Assembly: GCF_030580655.1 (NCBI RefSeq)
Contig: NZ_JAUQTB010000002.1
Coordinates: 124,001-188,000 of the forward strand
From: Paenibacillus lacisoli
GTDB taxonomy: Bacteria > Bacillota > Bacilli > Paenibacillales > Paenibacillaceae
Direction of reading: 5' to 3'
DNA length: 64,000 bases
Shown here in pieces: positions 42,772 through 50,810 of the stretch. Under the pieces are notes generated by a model. The model had not been told where the DNA came from, made no database searches, and worked only from the letters and a program-made list of their open reading frames with translations. The position numbers and the translations under genes were made by a program. Each line of letters begins with the position of its first letter. Within the stretch, counting starts at the first letter, position 1.

Positions 42772-43161
42772 TTAAGCGTTTCTTCCCAAAATGTTATACA
42801 GGTACCGGGTCAGCACTTTAACATCAACAGGCTTCGTAAAATAGGCCTCAAAACCGGCCTGAAGCCCTTTACGGATGTCACTCTGACTGGCAAAAGAGCT
42901 GATTGCGACAGCAGGTATGTATTGGGTTAGCGGATTGGCTCTCAAGAGGGCCAGTGCTTCATATCCATCCATGACCGGAAGTGAAATATCCATCAGGATA
43001 AGATCCGGCTGGTGTTGCATTGCCAAAGGGATCGCTTTTTCAGCGGTTCTGGCCTCCAGGAGTTTGAAGCCTGGCATTTTCCGGACCACATACCGGATCA
43101 GCGTCATATTCAGCTCATTATCTTCTACGCATAAAATACTATATTCATCTAAGTTTTCCAC
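42772..43161 (-). CDS. Stand-alone receiver-domain response regulator
   Basis: A 129-residue protein that is only a receiver domain: EDNE acidic start, the phosphorylatable Asp in LILMDISLPVMDG, AISSFA with the switch serine and TKPVD with the lysine. No output domain, so it works by protein contact (CheY/Spo0F-like or DivK-like). The start is a GTG with AGGGAGG five bases before it. No kinase gene lies near. Its stop codon abuts the NlpC gene stop with no terminator between, so transcripts may overlap. Confidence 0.88.
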   Translation of the reverse strand: MENLDEYSILCVEDNELNMTLIRYVVRKMPGFKLLEARTAEKAIPLAMQHQPDLILMDISLPVMDGYEALALLRANPLTQYIPAVAISSFASQSDIRKGLQAGFEAYFTKPVDVKVLTRYLYNILGRNA

Positions 43162-43180
43162 GGTTTCCTCCCTTAAAAAT

Positions 43181-43219
43181 AAAAAAACCAAAGAAAGGGA
43201 CGAAGGTCCTTTTCTTTGG
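43181..43219 (-). terminator. Intrinsic terminator of the MpsC-like gene
   Basis: CCAAAGAAAGGGAC and its near complement, followed on the minus strand by TTTTTTT. It separates the MpsC-like gene from the response regulator gene. Confidence 0.75.
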
Positions 43220-43282
43220 CTTATGTCTGGCTCATCCTTAGGATATCCAGTTCATTGCTACCAATTCTATTATACAGTTCTA

Positions 43283-43969
43283 TCAGGATACAAAAGTATA
43301 CGCGATAATACTCTGATCCCGTTCGAAATCCCAATCCACAAAAACATCGGACATCTCCTTGCCGCTCACCAAAGGGTCAGCAGCAGCCTCTACCAGAAAT
43401 TGCTTCTCCAGCTTTCGCTTGGCTGTCTTCAGTTCCAGGTCGTAACCCATCGAGATCATTTCCTTCTCCAGCAGCAGTAAAATTCCCTGCCTGTAGATGA
43501 TCAATGTCTTCGGATTGACCCACCATGAATCCATTCGTTCAGGGGCCTTTTGGACCCGTTCGCTCACATCGATGACTTTGGCATGAATCTCATTTCGGCC
43601 CGGGTAATCTTCGCTGTATTTGCTCTCCAAGTGAAATTCATCCAGCAGAGCAACAATCATGCCATTGGTATGGTGAATTCCCCAATCGTAATACAGCTCC
43701 CGTATCACAACCCCTAACTCCCGTTCCATAAAAACAGTTAACTCCGGAAGAAGTGATTTCATTAACAGTTCTCGCGTTCTGCGGAAAACTTTTTCTTCCT
43801 TTTCATTAATGAGGTGCTGCTCTACCGGGTTCATAAAATTGCGGAAATGCAGGCTGATACAATTGTGACTAAGCGACACCTGAACAGACTCAGGTCCCTT
43901 GCCGAAGCGTTCTCTCAGCAGCCTTGCTGTAAAGCTGGATATATGATTGGTTTGATTTACAGAGTTCAA
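43283..43969 (-). CDS. DUF2294 / MpsC-like protein (two domains)
   Basis: A 228-residue soluble protein with two copies of the PF10057 domain (formerly DUF2294, now named for MpsC of a membrane-potential/bicarbonate system). The first copy runs from ARLLRERFGKGPESVQVSL to about 120, the second to the end. MpsA and MpsB, the partners in Staphylococcus, are not in the window. The start is a TTG with AAGGAGTGAT before it. Function here is unproven. Confidence 0.78.
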   Translation of the reverse strand: MNSVNQTNHISSFTARLLRERFGKGPESVQVSLSHNCISLHFRNFMNPVEQHLINEKEEKVFRRTRELLMKSLLPELTVFMERELGVVIRELYYDWGIHHTNGMIVALLDEFHLESKYSEDYPGRNEIHAKVIDVSERVQKAPERMDSWWVNPKTLIIYRQGILLLLEKEMISMGYDLELKTAKRKLEKQFLVEAAADPLVSGKEMSDVFVDWDFERDQSIIAYTFVS

Positions 43970-44084
43970 GTGGAATCACTCCTTCCATTATAAACTACCG
44001 TGAAGCTAATTACATACCCCTGATCAATTTATTTTGTAATCGACGAGCACCTGTATAATTATGTATAGCTTGGTTGATCATCTG

Positions 44085-44243
44085 TCAGCGTGGCAGCAGA
44101 CCTACCTTTTGCGCCTGAGCTTCGGTGAGAATAAATTCTTCTGACTGCCAGACATCATCGTTCTGATCCAGTCCGAACATTTGCATGATTTCCGGCCATA
44201 TACCACGATCAACCGCTTCCTGTTGGCTAATGATGATTTTCAT
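44085..44243 (-). CDS. Small 52-residue acidic protein
   Basis: A short gene. AAGGGAGCG precedes the ATG at 44243. The product begins MKIIISQQEAVDRGIWPEIM and continues as an acidic helical protein with a LTEAQAQKVGLLP end. It reads like a folded small regulatory or adaptor protein with no membrane segment. A bidirectional terminator lies upstream at 44310-44345. No family recognised. Confidence 0.65.
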   Translation of the reverse strand: MKIIISQQEAVDRGIWPEIMQMFGLDQNDDVWQSEEFILTEAQAQKVGLLPR

Positions 44244-44309
44244 TTTTGCTCGCTCCCTTGCTTGGTTTTATTTAATGTATACCCATTCCGGATGAACATA
44301 TCCCAACAT

Positions 44310-44345
44310 AGACAAAAGACCGGGAAAAATCCCGGCCTTTTGTCT
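44310..44345. terminator. Bidirectional terminator
   Basis: AGACAAAAG outer arms with CCGGG/TCCCGG inner arms; T-rich on both strands. It ends the lactonase gene. Confidence 0.78.
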
Positions 44346-44374
44346 GTTTCTATACCTATTTAACCGTATTACAC

Positions 44375-45463
44375 TTATACATTAAAAGAAAGAGGCTGCA
44401 CGCATACCGGCTTGGATACCGTAACAGAAGCGCCGCTGAAGGTCAGCTTGCCTGTCGTCTGATTCACCTGGAAGGTTACGATATTATTAGCATCACGATT
44501 TGCACACAGCAGGTATTTACCGTTCGGCGTCAGAGCAAAATGACGTGGGTGTCCACCTTCTGTGGAGACATGCTCGACCAGACTCAGCTTGCCGCTGTTC
44601 CCGTCAATGGCATAGACCACAATGCTGTCATGGCCGCGGTTGGAACCATAGAGATATGCTCCGTCCTTCGATACCGTGATTTCCGCACAAGTATTCTCTC
44701 CCTCAAATCCTTCCGGCAGGGTTGGTACTGTCTGAACCTCTGTCAGACTGCCGCTCTCAGCGTCGTATGCAAAGGATGTCACCGTAGAGTCAACTTCATT
44801 AATAACGAAAGCCCATTTTCCATTCGGGTGGAATGCCAGATGACGCGGGCCTGCCCCCGGATGCAGCTTGGTCTCCCCTCTGCGGAGCAGTTTGCCGTTC
44901 TCGGCATCCAGTTCATATTTCACAATCAGATCAAGACCAAGATCCTGCACGAACAGGAACTTGCCATCCGGACTGAAGAAAGAGGAGTGAGGGTGCGGAC
45001 GGTCTTGACGCTCTGGATGGGTACCGTGTCCTTCATGCTGCTGTACATCCAGGAGTTCTCCCACGCCGCCATTCTCCGTAATGGAGAGCAGGCCTACCAT
45101 ACCGCCATGATAGCTGACGACGATCAGGAAACGGCCGCTTGGGTCTCTCTGAATGTGACAGGTAGGTGCCCCCACTGTATTGGCACGGTTCAGGAAAGTC
45201 AGCTTGCCGGTGTCCGGATGAATCTCATAAGCTGCCGCTTCGCCAATTTTGGCACCCTCCGCCGATACTGTCTCCGCGATCGAATACAGACGTCCGCCCT
45301 TCACGTCTACATTAAGAAACGTCGGGTTCTTCAACCCGTCTACTTGATCAAGCAGTGTCAGTTGTCCAGACTGCTCATCAAAAGAATATGAATATACGCC
45401 GCTGCCTTCAGCTTCGGCATAGGAGCCTGCAAATACGAGCAAACGCTGTGTGTTCGTTGTCAT
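44375..45463 (-). CDS. pgl: 6-phosphogluconolactonase (YkgB type)
   Basis: A 362-residue seven-bladed beta-propeller lactonase that hydrolyses 6-phosphogluconolactone, the second step of the oxidative pentose phosphate path. VFAGSYAEAEGSGVYSYSFD opens it; THPERQDRPHPHSSFFSPDG, PGAGPRHLAFHPNG and GGHPRHFALTPNGKYLL carry the family histidines and arginines. TTGGAGGA is the ribosome site before the ATG at 45463; the longer frame merely reads through that site. zwf and gnd lie 4-6 kb away, so all three enzymes are clustered. Confidence 0.9.
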   Translation of the reverse strand: MTTNTQRLLVFAGSYAEAEGSGVYSYSFDEQSGQLTLLDQVDGLKNPTFLNVDVKGGRLYSIAETVSAEGAKIGEAAAYEIHPDTGKLTFLNRANTVGAPTCHIQRDPSGRFLIVVSYHGGMVGLLSITENGGVGELLDVQQHEGHGTHPERQDRPHPHSSFFSPDGKFLFVQDLGLDLIVKYELDAENGKLLRRGETKLHPGAGPRHLAFHPNGKWAFVINEVDSTVTSFAYDAESGSLTEVQTVPTLPEGFEGENTCAEITVSKDGAYLYGSNRGHDSIVVYAIDGNSGKLSLVEHVSTEGGHPRHFALTPNGKYLLCANRDANNIVTFQVNQTTGKLTFSGASVTVSKPVCVQPLSFNV

Positions 45464-45529
45464 TGTGTATTCCTCCAATTGTAGTTGAATTATAGTTGTT
45501 CGTCAGCCTGGGTAACCGTTCATGCATGA

Positions 45530-45979
45530 CTAGCCCTCGGCACGGATGATCTTCGGTTCGGAGGCCAAAGCTACATTGCCTGCAATCGCTCTAGAGATCA
45601 TACAGGAACTTTCGGCTTTATGTGCCAGAAGCTCTGCCTTTGTCAGAATTTCCTCCGGCGCGTCGGCTGGCAGGACGATAAGGGGCTTATGCTTGATGCT
45701 CTCATACGTGAAAATATTGTTGGTCACATCAACGATTCCCTCAGACTCGAGCGTCAGGGACTCTGCCGATATGCCGGAGCGTTCCAGCATCGCCGCCAAG
45801 GTAATGATATAACAGGTTGCTGCGGCACCCAGAAGCATTTCGTCCGGGTTGGTGCCTGTACCGGGACCTCCCATTTCCTTTGGAATAGAAATTCGGGTCC
45901 GAAGCTGGCCTGCTTCGATCTGACCCTCACTATTGCGTCCCCCATTCCATACCGCCTGGAGCAGAAAAGGGTGTTTCAT
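45530..45979 (-). CDS. OsmC-family peroxiredoxin-like protein
   Basis: A 149-residue OsmC/Ohr-fold protein. GAAATCYIITLAAMLERSGI holds the first active cysteine, and AHKAESSCMISRAIAGN the second. It reduces organic peroxides with lipoyl or thiol help. GGAGGGATC precedes the ATG. A single gene just upstream of the lactonase on the same strand, 67 bases apart. Confidence 0.88.
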   Translation of the reverse strand: MKHPFLLQAVWNGGRNSEGQIEAGQLRTRISIPKEMGGPGTGTNPDEMLLGAAATCYIITLAAMLERSGISAESLTLESEGIVDVTNNIFTYESIKHKPLIVLPADAPEEILTKAELLAHKAESSCMISRAIAGNVALASEPKIIRAEG

Positions 45980-46014
45980 GCTGATCCCTCCATTTCATTT
46001 CGTCGGGGATACCC

Positions 46015-47244
46015 TCATTCCGTCCCCAATTCTTCCGTTAATTCGAGTCCCTTCGTTTCTTTACCTAGGAACAATACAGCAGCTGCACCGATCAATATTG
46101 TAACAAAGAACATTAGAAAAATATGATTGATGCCGATACTGCCGCCAATCATCCAGCCCACCAGATAAGGTCCTATAACGCCGCCCACACGGCCAAAGGA
46201 GGCCGCCATGCCGACACCGGTTGAACGAACCGAAGTCGGATACAGTTCAGGGGTATAGGCATACATCCCGCCCCACGCTCCAAGATTAAAGAACGAAAGA
46301 CAGATCCCGGCTGCAATTAGTGATCCGGCGCTCTCCGCATTACCGAACCAGATTGCACTTACGGCAGTAAGCACTAAATACGTGATGAGCACAAATTTGC
46401 GGCCCACTCTCTCTATCAGGTAAGCGGCCGTAAAATAACCGGGAAGCTGGGCTATGGTCATGATCAGAACGTATTCGAAACTTTTGACAAGACTGAACCC
46501 CTTATGGTTCATGACCGAAGGCAGCCACAGAAACATCCCGTAGTAAGAGAATACCACGGTAAACCACAGAATCCATAACATCACCGTCGTACGCCGGTGC
46601 GGCTTGGACCAGACCCCGGCTAGACGCTCCGAGAAGGACAGCCGCTTAACTTTTTGTCGTTCAAACCGCGGCGGGTCCTGAATGGCTCTTCTTAAATAAA
46701 TGGCGTACAGTGCGGGCAGGGCACCGATGGCAAATGCGATCTGCCAGCCATAACGCGGGATGACAAAGAATGAGATCAATGCAGACAGAATCCAGCCCCC
46801 GGCCCAAAAGCTTTCCAGCAGAACGACAGCCCGGCCTCTGGAAGCTGCGGGGACAGATTCGGATACCAGGGTTGAGGCGACAGGCAGTTCCCCTCCCAGA
46901 CCAAAACCCGCAATGAATCGCAGAATGCACAGGACAGTATATCCTGCAGCCAGCGCAGACAGGCCTGTAGCCACCGAGAAAATAATCAGCGTCCAGAGAA
47001 GGACGAGTCTACGTCCGAAACGGTCCGCAAAGGCCCCGGCAAAAAAGGCGCCGAACACCATGCCAATCGAGTTAATCGCCGTCAGCAGCCCTACCTGCTG
47101 CGGATTCAGACTCCAGTCATGGGCCAGCTTGGCCACGATGAAGGACAGCATTCCTACATCCATCGCATCAAACAGCCAGCTCAGTCCTGCGCTGAAGAGC
47201 AGCTTACGCTGCTTGGGCTCACGCATCAAAGAGATAGTACTCAT
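46015..47244 (-). CDS. MFS transporter, NiaP/YceI-like
   Basis: A 409-residue, 12-helix transporter of the aromatic-acid/sugar-porter group. GLSWLFDAMDVGMLSFIVAK, GAFADRFGRRLVLL and YTPELYPTSVRSTGVGMA fit the NiaP niacin permease and close kin. GGAGAGGAT precedes the ATG, two bases after the amidase stop, so they form an operon. If the substrate is niacin, the amidase could free it from nicotinamide-type amides; this is inference only. Confidence 0.82.
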   Translation of the reverse strand: MSTISLMREPKQRKLLFSAGLSWLFDAMDVGMLSFIVAKLAHDWSLNPQQVGLLTAINSIGMVFGAFFAGAFADRFGRRLVLLWTLIIFSVATGLSALAAGYTVLCILRFIAGFGLGGELPVASTLVSESVPAASRGRAVVLLESFWAGGWILSALISFFVIPRYGWQIAFAIGALPALYAIYLRRAIQDPPRFERQKVKRLSFSERLAGVWSKPHRRTTVMLWILWFTVVFSYYGMFLWLPSVMNHKGFSLVKSFEYVLIMTIAQLPGYFTAAYLIERVGRKFVLITYLVLTAVSAIWFGNAESAGSLIAAGICLSFFNLGAWGGMYAYTPELYPTSVRSTGVGMAASFGRVGGVIGPYLVGWMIGGSIGINHIFLMFFVTILIGAAAVLFLGKETKGLELTEELGTE

Positions 47245-47246
47245 AT

Positions 47247-48704
47247 TCAGTTATCCTCTCCTGTATGTAATACCGGCGGCCGCCGGGAAGGAAGCAGCTG
47301 CTCCAGCGCATAAGCAGCTTCGATCAGCAAAGGCTCGCTGTATGCTGAGGCAGTCAAGGAGATGCCGAACGGCATGCCATCCTCACGAACGCCCACCGGA
47401 ATCATGATAGCCGGGTAACCGGCCACAGCGGGTGAATCTGTCACGCCGGGGCATAGAATGACATCCAGTTGATGCTCGGCGATCAGCCGATCTATGCCGT
47501 CTTCCCTGGCTGCCTTCCAATCCCTCTGACGGGCCCGCCAGTAGGCTGCCTCCGTTAATGTACCGGACGTTTCCTGTTCAGCGCGCTCGAGCCAGGTCTG
47601 TCCATACCTCAAAGCCTCATCGGAATGTTGAAGGTTAAATGTAATGATATCACTCAGCGTCTTTCTGACTGCCTGCGGACCCAGCTGGGATAAATACCGG
47701 TTCAGCGCTGACTTGAACTCGTAGAGCAGTACAGTCGCATCCTCGGAGATATGAGGAAGATCGGTTCCTTCGATGATTTCTGCGCCAGCCTCCCTCATTT
47801 TCTCCAAGGTCCCATCCAGCATCCTGCGCTCTTCTTCGTCCAGCTCTTCGATGTAAGCACGGTTCACGCCAATCCGTTTGCCCATCAAGCCATCTTCCTT
47901 AAGAAAAGGGGTATAATCCTGCGGAATGTCCTCGCACGCTGAGGCTGCAAGTGTAGCTTCATCTCGAGGATCGCTTCCCGCAAGAATGCCCAGCAGGATA
48001 GCCGCATCCTCCACAGAACGAGCCAGCGGTCCAGCTGTATCCTGCGTGTATGTAATTGGAATAATTCCGCTGCGGCTGATCAGGCCCAGCGTCGGCTTGA
48101 TCCCGACAATATGATTCCGGCAGGCCGGATTCAAGATGGATCCGGACGTCTCAGTCCCTATGGCAGCTGCACAGAAATTTGCTGCCACAGCCACCGCCGA
48201 CCCTGTGCTCGACCCGCCAGCGTCCAGCGTCCCCGGGCCATAAGGGTTGAGGGTCTGACCGCCGCGTGAGCTGTATCCGTTCTTCATGCCTTCAGACATG
48301 AAATTTGCCCATTCCGTCATATTCGTCTTGCCTAATATGACGGCCCCTGCCTGTCTCAACCTCTTAACGAGTTCAGCATCGGAAGGAGCATAAGAATCTG
48401 CCAGCGCCAATGAGCCTGCGCTCGTATGCATGGCATCCCCCGTGTTGATGTTATCCTTGAGAAGAATCGGTATACCGTGAAGCGGTCCGCGCACCCGGTT
48501 CATGGAACGCTCGGCATCCAGCTGTTGTGCGATAAATACGGCTTCCGGGTTCAATTCGATAACGGCGTGCAGCTTAGGACCGGCTTTATCAAGCTCGGCA
48601 ATGCGTGACAAGAAAGCCAGCGTGAGCTGCCGGGAAGTTATTTCGCCATCCGACATGGCTGCCTGCAAGTCCCGAATGGTGGGTTCTTCTAACGAAAAGT
48701 CCAT
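47247..48704 (-). CDS. Amidase-signature enzyme
   Basis: A 485-residue amidase. The Ser-cisSer-Lys triad is visible: ILLKDNINTGDAMHTSAGS (Lys), GGSSTGSAVAVAANF (Ser) and GTETSGSILNPAC (Ser). It hydrolyses an unknown amide in the cytoplasm. AAAGGAGACG precedes the ATG at 48704, preferred over the frame start at 48752. It is coupled to the NiaP-like transporter gene. Not the GatA subunit, since gatC and gatB are absent. Confidence 0.9.
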   Translation of the reverse strand: MDFSLEEPTIRDLQAAMSDGEITSRQLTLAFLSRIAELDKAGPKLHAVIELNPEAVFIAQQLDAERSMNRVRGPLHGIPILLKDNINTGDAMHTSAGSLALADSYAPSDAELVKRLRQAGAVILGKTNMTEWANFMSEGMKNGYSSRGGQTLNPYGPGTLDAGGSSTGSAVAVAANFCAAAIGTETSGSILNPACRNHIVGIKPTLGLISRSGIIPITYTQDTAGPLARSVEDAAILLGILAGSDPRDEATLAASACEDIPQDYTPFLKEDGLMGKRIGVNRAYIEELDEEERRMLDGTLEKMREAGAEIIEGTDLPHISEDATVLLYEFKSALNRYLSQLGPQAVRKTLSDIITFNLQHSDEALRYGQTWLERAEQETSGTLTEAAYWRARQRDWKAAREDGIDRLIAEHQLDVILCPGVTDSPAVAGYPAIMIPVGVREDGMPFGISLTASAYSEPLLIEAAYALEQLLPSRRPPVLHTGEDN

Positions 48705-48774
48705 GAATGCGTCTCCTTTATCGTGTAATAAACCGATTGTAACGCAAGTCACGAACGCAGGCGACTACTAACGC

Positions 48775-48817
48775 AAAAAAAACGGAAGCGCGCCGACATG
48801 GCGCACCCCCGCTCCAA
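48775..48817 (-). terminator. Intrinsic terminator after the 26-residue gene
   Basis: GGAGCG/CGCTTCC-type outer arms with GCGCC/GGCGC inner arms, followed by eight T on the minus strand. Confidence 0.62.
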
Positions 48818-48822
48818 GGAAC

Positions 48823-48903
48823 TTATGACCTGCCGGACCTGGAACCCAAACCGATCAGCATAACGATGAGCACCAGCAGCTGAATGAGCGTATCTACACT
48901 CAT
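48823..48903 (-). CDS. 26-residue hydrophobic peptide
   Basis: A very short gene inside a longer frame. GGAGGCGAG lies before the ATG at 48903. The product is a single membrane helix (IQLLVLIVMLIGLG) followed by a serine/arginine tail. A terminator follows at once. It resembles small membrane peptides, including type I toxins, but no antitoxin RNA was seen. It lies downstream of the SRAP gene on the same strand. Confidence 0.5.
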   Translation of the reverse strand: MSVDTLIQLLVLIVMLIGLGSRSGRS

Positions 48904-49013
48904 AGCCTCGCCTCCATCCCGTTCATGCTTCCTCGGCCGTTCCTCCTCTCCCCGGATGAGCCTTTTCGTTCCCCAATTTAAACGTATGGGGGACTGAGCT
49001 TGTTCATGACTTT

Positions 49014-49682
49014 TTATTTTACCCAAGCCTGTTTTAAATCCATCTCCTGTACACATTCCTCATGATCATGGCTGTCATTCTCGACGAGCGGTGTTACCGG
49101 GTACAGTCTCATCGGTTGTTCATCACTCCGCAGCAGCGGCAGCAGCTCCTCAAGAGAGTCTACAGCAGGATTGAGCCACTGTTCCAGCTCCCTGCCCTGA
49201 AGAATGGCCGGCATCCGCGTATTAAATTCCGCAATGACCGGATTAGCCGGCGCCATGAGCATCGTACAGGTCCGCATCGGCTCCTTTCGGCTGTCATACC
49301 AGACCTCATAAAGGCCAGCGATGGCGAACATACCGCCGTCAGGCCGAACCGCACGTGTCATATAACTGCGTTTACCCTGCCAGCGCCGGTAATACAAACC
49401 GTCACAAGGGATGATGCAGCGGCGCGTCTCCACCATTTTGCGATAGGTCGGATTACGGTGTACGGTCTGCAGGTCTGCATGGACACAATCCTTACCCCAA
49501 TAGGGCACAAACCCCCAACGGAACTCGTCCAGCACCCGTTCCCCTTCCTGATGCATAATCATCGGAATATGCTGAGTCGGACTCATGTTGTAACGGGTTT
49601 TGTAATAATACATGGACCGGCGGATGCCGAACTCCTTGCGGATATCATCCAGATCGGCTGAGAGTGAATAGCGGTTGCACAT
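49014..49682 (-). CDS. SRAP (YedK/HMCES) DNA-damage response protein
   Basis: A 222-residue SOS-associated peptidase. The catalytic Cys2 lies in the start MCNRYSL, which becomes N-terminal after Met removal and bonds to abasic sites in single-stranded DNA. The other conserved segments are YNMSPTQHIPMI, RWGFVPYWGK, RCIIPCDGLYYRRW and MLMAPANP. The ATG at 49682 with AAAGGAGGCAG is certain because Cys2 must be second; the frame to 49751 is not used. Confidence 0.93.
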   Translation of the reverse strand: MCNRYSLSADLDDIRKEFGIRRSMYYYKTRYNMSPTQHIPMIMHQEGERVLDEFRWGFVPYWGKDCVHADLQTVHRNPTYRKMVETRRCIIPCDGLYYRRWQGKRSYMTRAVRPDGGMFAIAGLYEVWYDSRKEPMRTCTMLMAPANPVIAEFNTRMPAILQGRELEQWLNPAVDSLEELLPLLRSDEQPMRLYPVTPLVENDSHDHEECVQEMDLKQAWVK

Positions 49683-49771
49683 AAGCACTGCCTCCTTTTT
49701 CCACATATTGTGCGTCATGAAAGACGATTTCATACAGGAATGGAGAGCCATGCCAGCGCGCCAGACATGGA

Positions 49772-49806
49772 AAAATCCCCGGAAGCCTAAGCCAAGCGGG
49801 GATTTT
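49772..49806 (-). terminator. Intrinsic terminator of gnd
   Basis: AAAATCCCC and GGGGATTTT arms with a 17-base loop; T-run on the minus strand. Confidence 0.72.
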
Positions 49807-49827
49807 CACCTTTTTTACTTATCGTTA

Positions 49828-50721
49828 TTACTTCTTCTCAACAGCGTGTCCACCAAACTCGTTACGCAGAGCTGCTACAACTTTACCGTTGAACGTATCT
49901 GTGTCAAGGGAACGATAACGCATCAGCAGGGACATAGCGATAACCGGAGTAGCGGCTTGCAGATCAAGCGCCTCTTCAATTGTCCATTTGCCTTCGCCGG
50001 AAGAGTGCATAACCCCTTTGATTTCGTCCAGGTTTGCATCCTTGGAGAATGCACGCTCTGTCAGTTCCATCAGCCAAGAACGAACAACGGAACCGTTGTT
50101 CCATACGCGTGCTACTGCTTCGTAGTCGAAGTCGAAGTTACTCTTCTCAAGAACTTCAAATCCTTCCCCGATTGCTGCCATCATGCCGTATTCGACACCG
50201 TTGTGAACCATTTTGAGGTAGTGACCGCTGCCGGCTTTACCTGCATACAGGTAACCATTCTCAACAGCTGTGTCGCGGAAGATTGGCTCAACGATAGCCC
50301 AAGCTTCAGCATCGCCGCCGATCATGTAGCAAGCGCCGTTACGAGCGCCTTCCATACCGCCGGAAGTACCTACGTCCATGAAACTGATGCCGGATGGTTT
50401 CAGTGCTTCATAACGAGCGATGGATTCTTTGTAGTGGGAGTTACCTGCTTCGATGATGATGTCACCTTCAGACAGGAACGGTTTTACTTGCTCAATAACA
50501 TTATCAACAATTCCGTGAGGAACCATGATCCATACAATTTTAGGAGATTGCAGAGCGCTGGTCATTTCTTCAATGCTGGAAGTTCCTTTAGCGCCGTATG
50601 CTGCCATTTCTTCAACAGCGGAAGGGTTCACGTCAAATGCCACCACTTCGTGTTTGTTGTCGATCAGGTTTTTACCAAGGTTCAAGCCCATTTTTCCAAG
50701 TCCGATTAGTCCGAGTTGCAT
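49828..50721 (-). CDS. gnd: 6-phosphogluconate dehydrogenase (decarboxylating, short form)
   Basis: A 297-residue enzyme of the short Gnd type. LIGLGKMGLNLGKNL binds the nucleotide; DVGTSGGMEGARNGACYMIGG and KMVHNGVEYGMMAAIGEG carry the catalytic lysine and asparagine. It makes ribulose-5-phosphate, the acceptor used by HxlA. GTAGGAGG precedes the ATG at 50721. It follows zwf on the same strand, about 90 bases apart, so one operon is likely. Confidence 0.93.
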   Translation of the reverse strand: MQLGLIGLGKMGLNLGKNLIDNKHEVVAFDVNPSAVEEMAAYGAKGTSSIEEMTSALQSPKIVWIMVPHGIVDNVIEQVKPFLSEGDIIIEAGNSHYKESIARYEALKPSGISFMDVGTSGGMEGARNGACYMIGGDAEAWAIVEPIFRDTAVENGYLYAGKAGSGHYLKMVHNGVEYGMMAAIGEGFEVLEKSNFDFDYEAVARVWNNGSVVRSWLMELTERAFSKDANLDEIKGVMHSSGEGKWTIEEALDLQAATPVIAMSLLMRYRSLDTDTFNGKVVAALRNEFGGHAVEKK

Positions 50722-50810
50722 GTTGTTATGCCTCCTACTTTGTCTTTGATTCATTTGTTTAAAGCTTTGTATATAATCAGGTTACTACGACGAGCGGTTC
50801 CGGCTCTAAA

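Noticed and set aside
49675-50709. 344-codon frame on the plus strand
   Set aside because: Antisense to gnd, which is certain; no motif or ribosome site.
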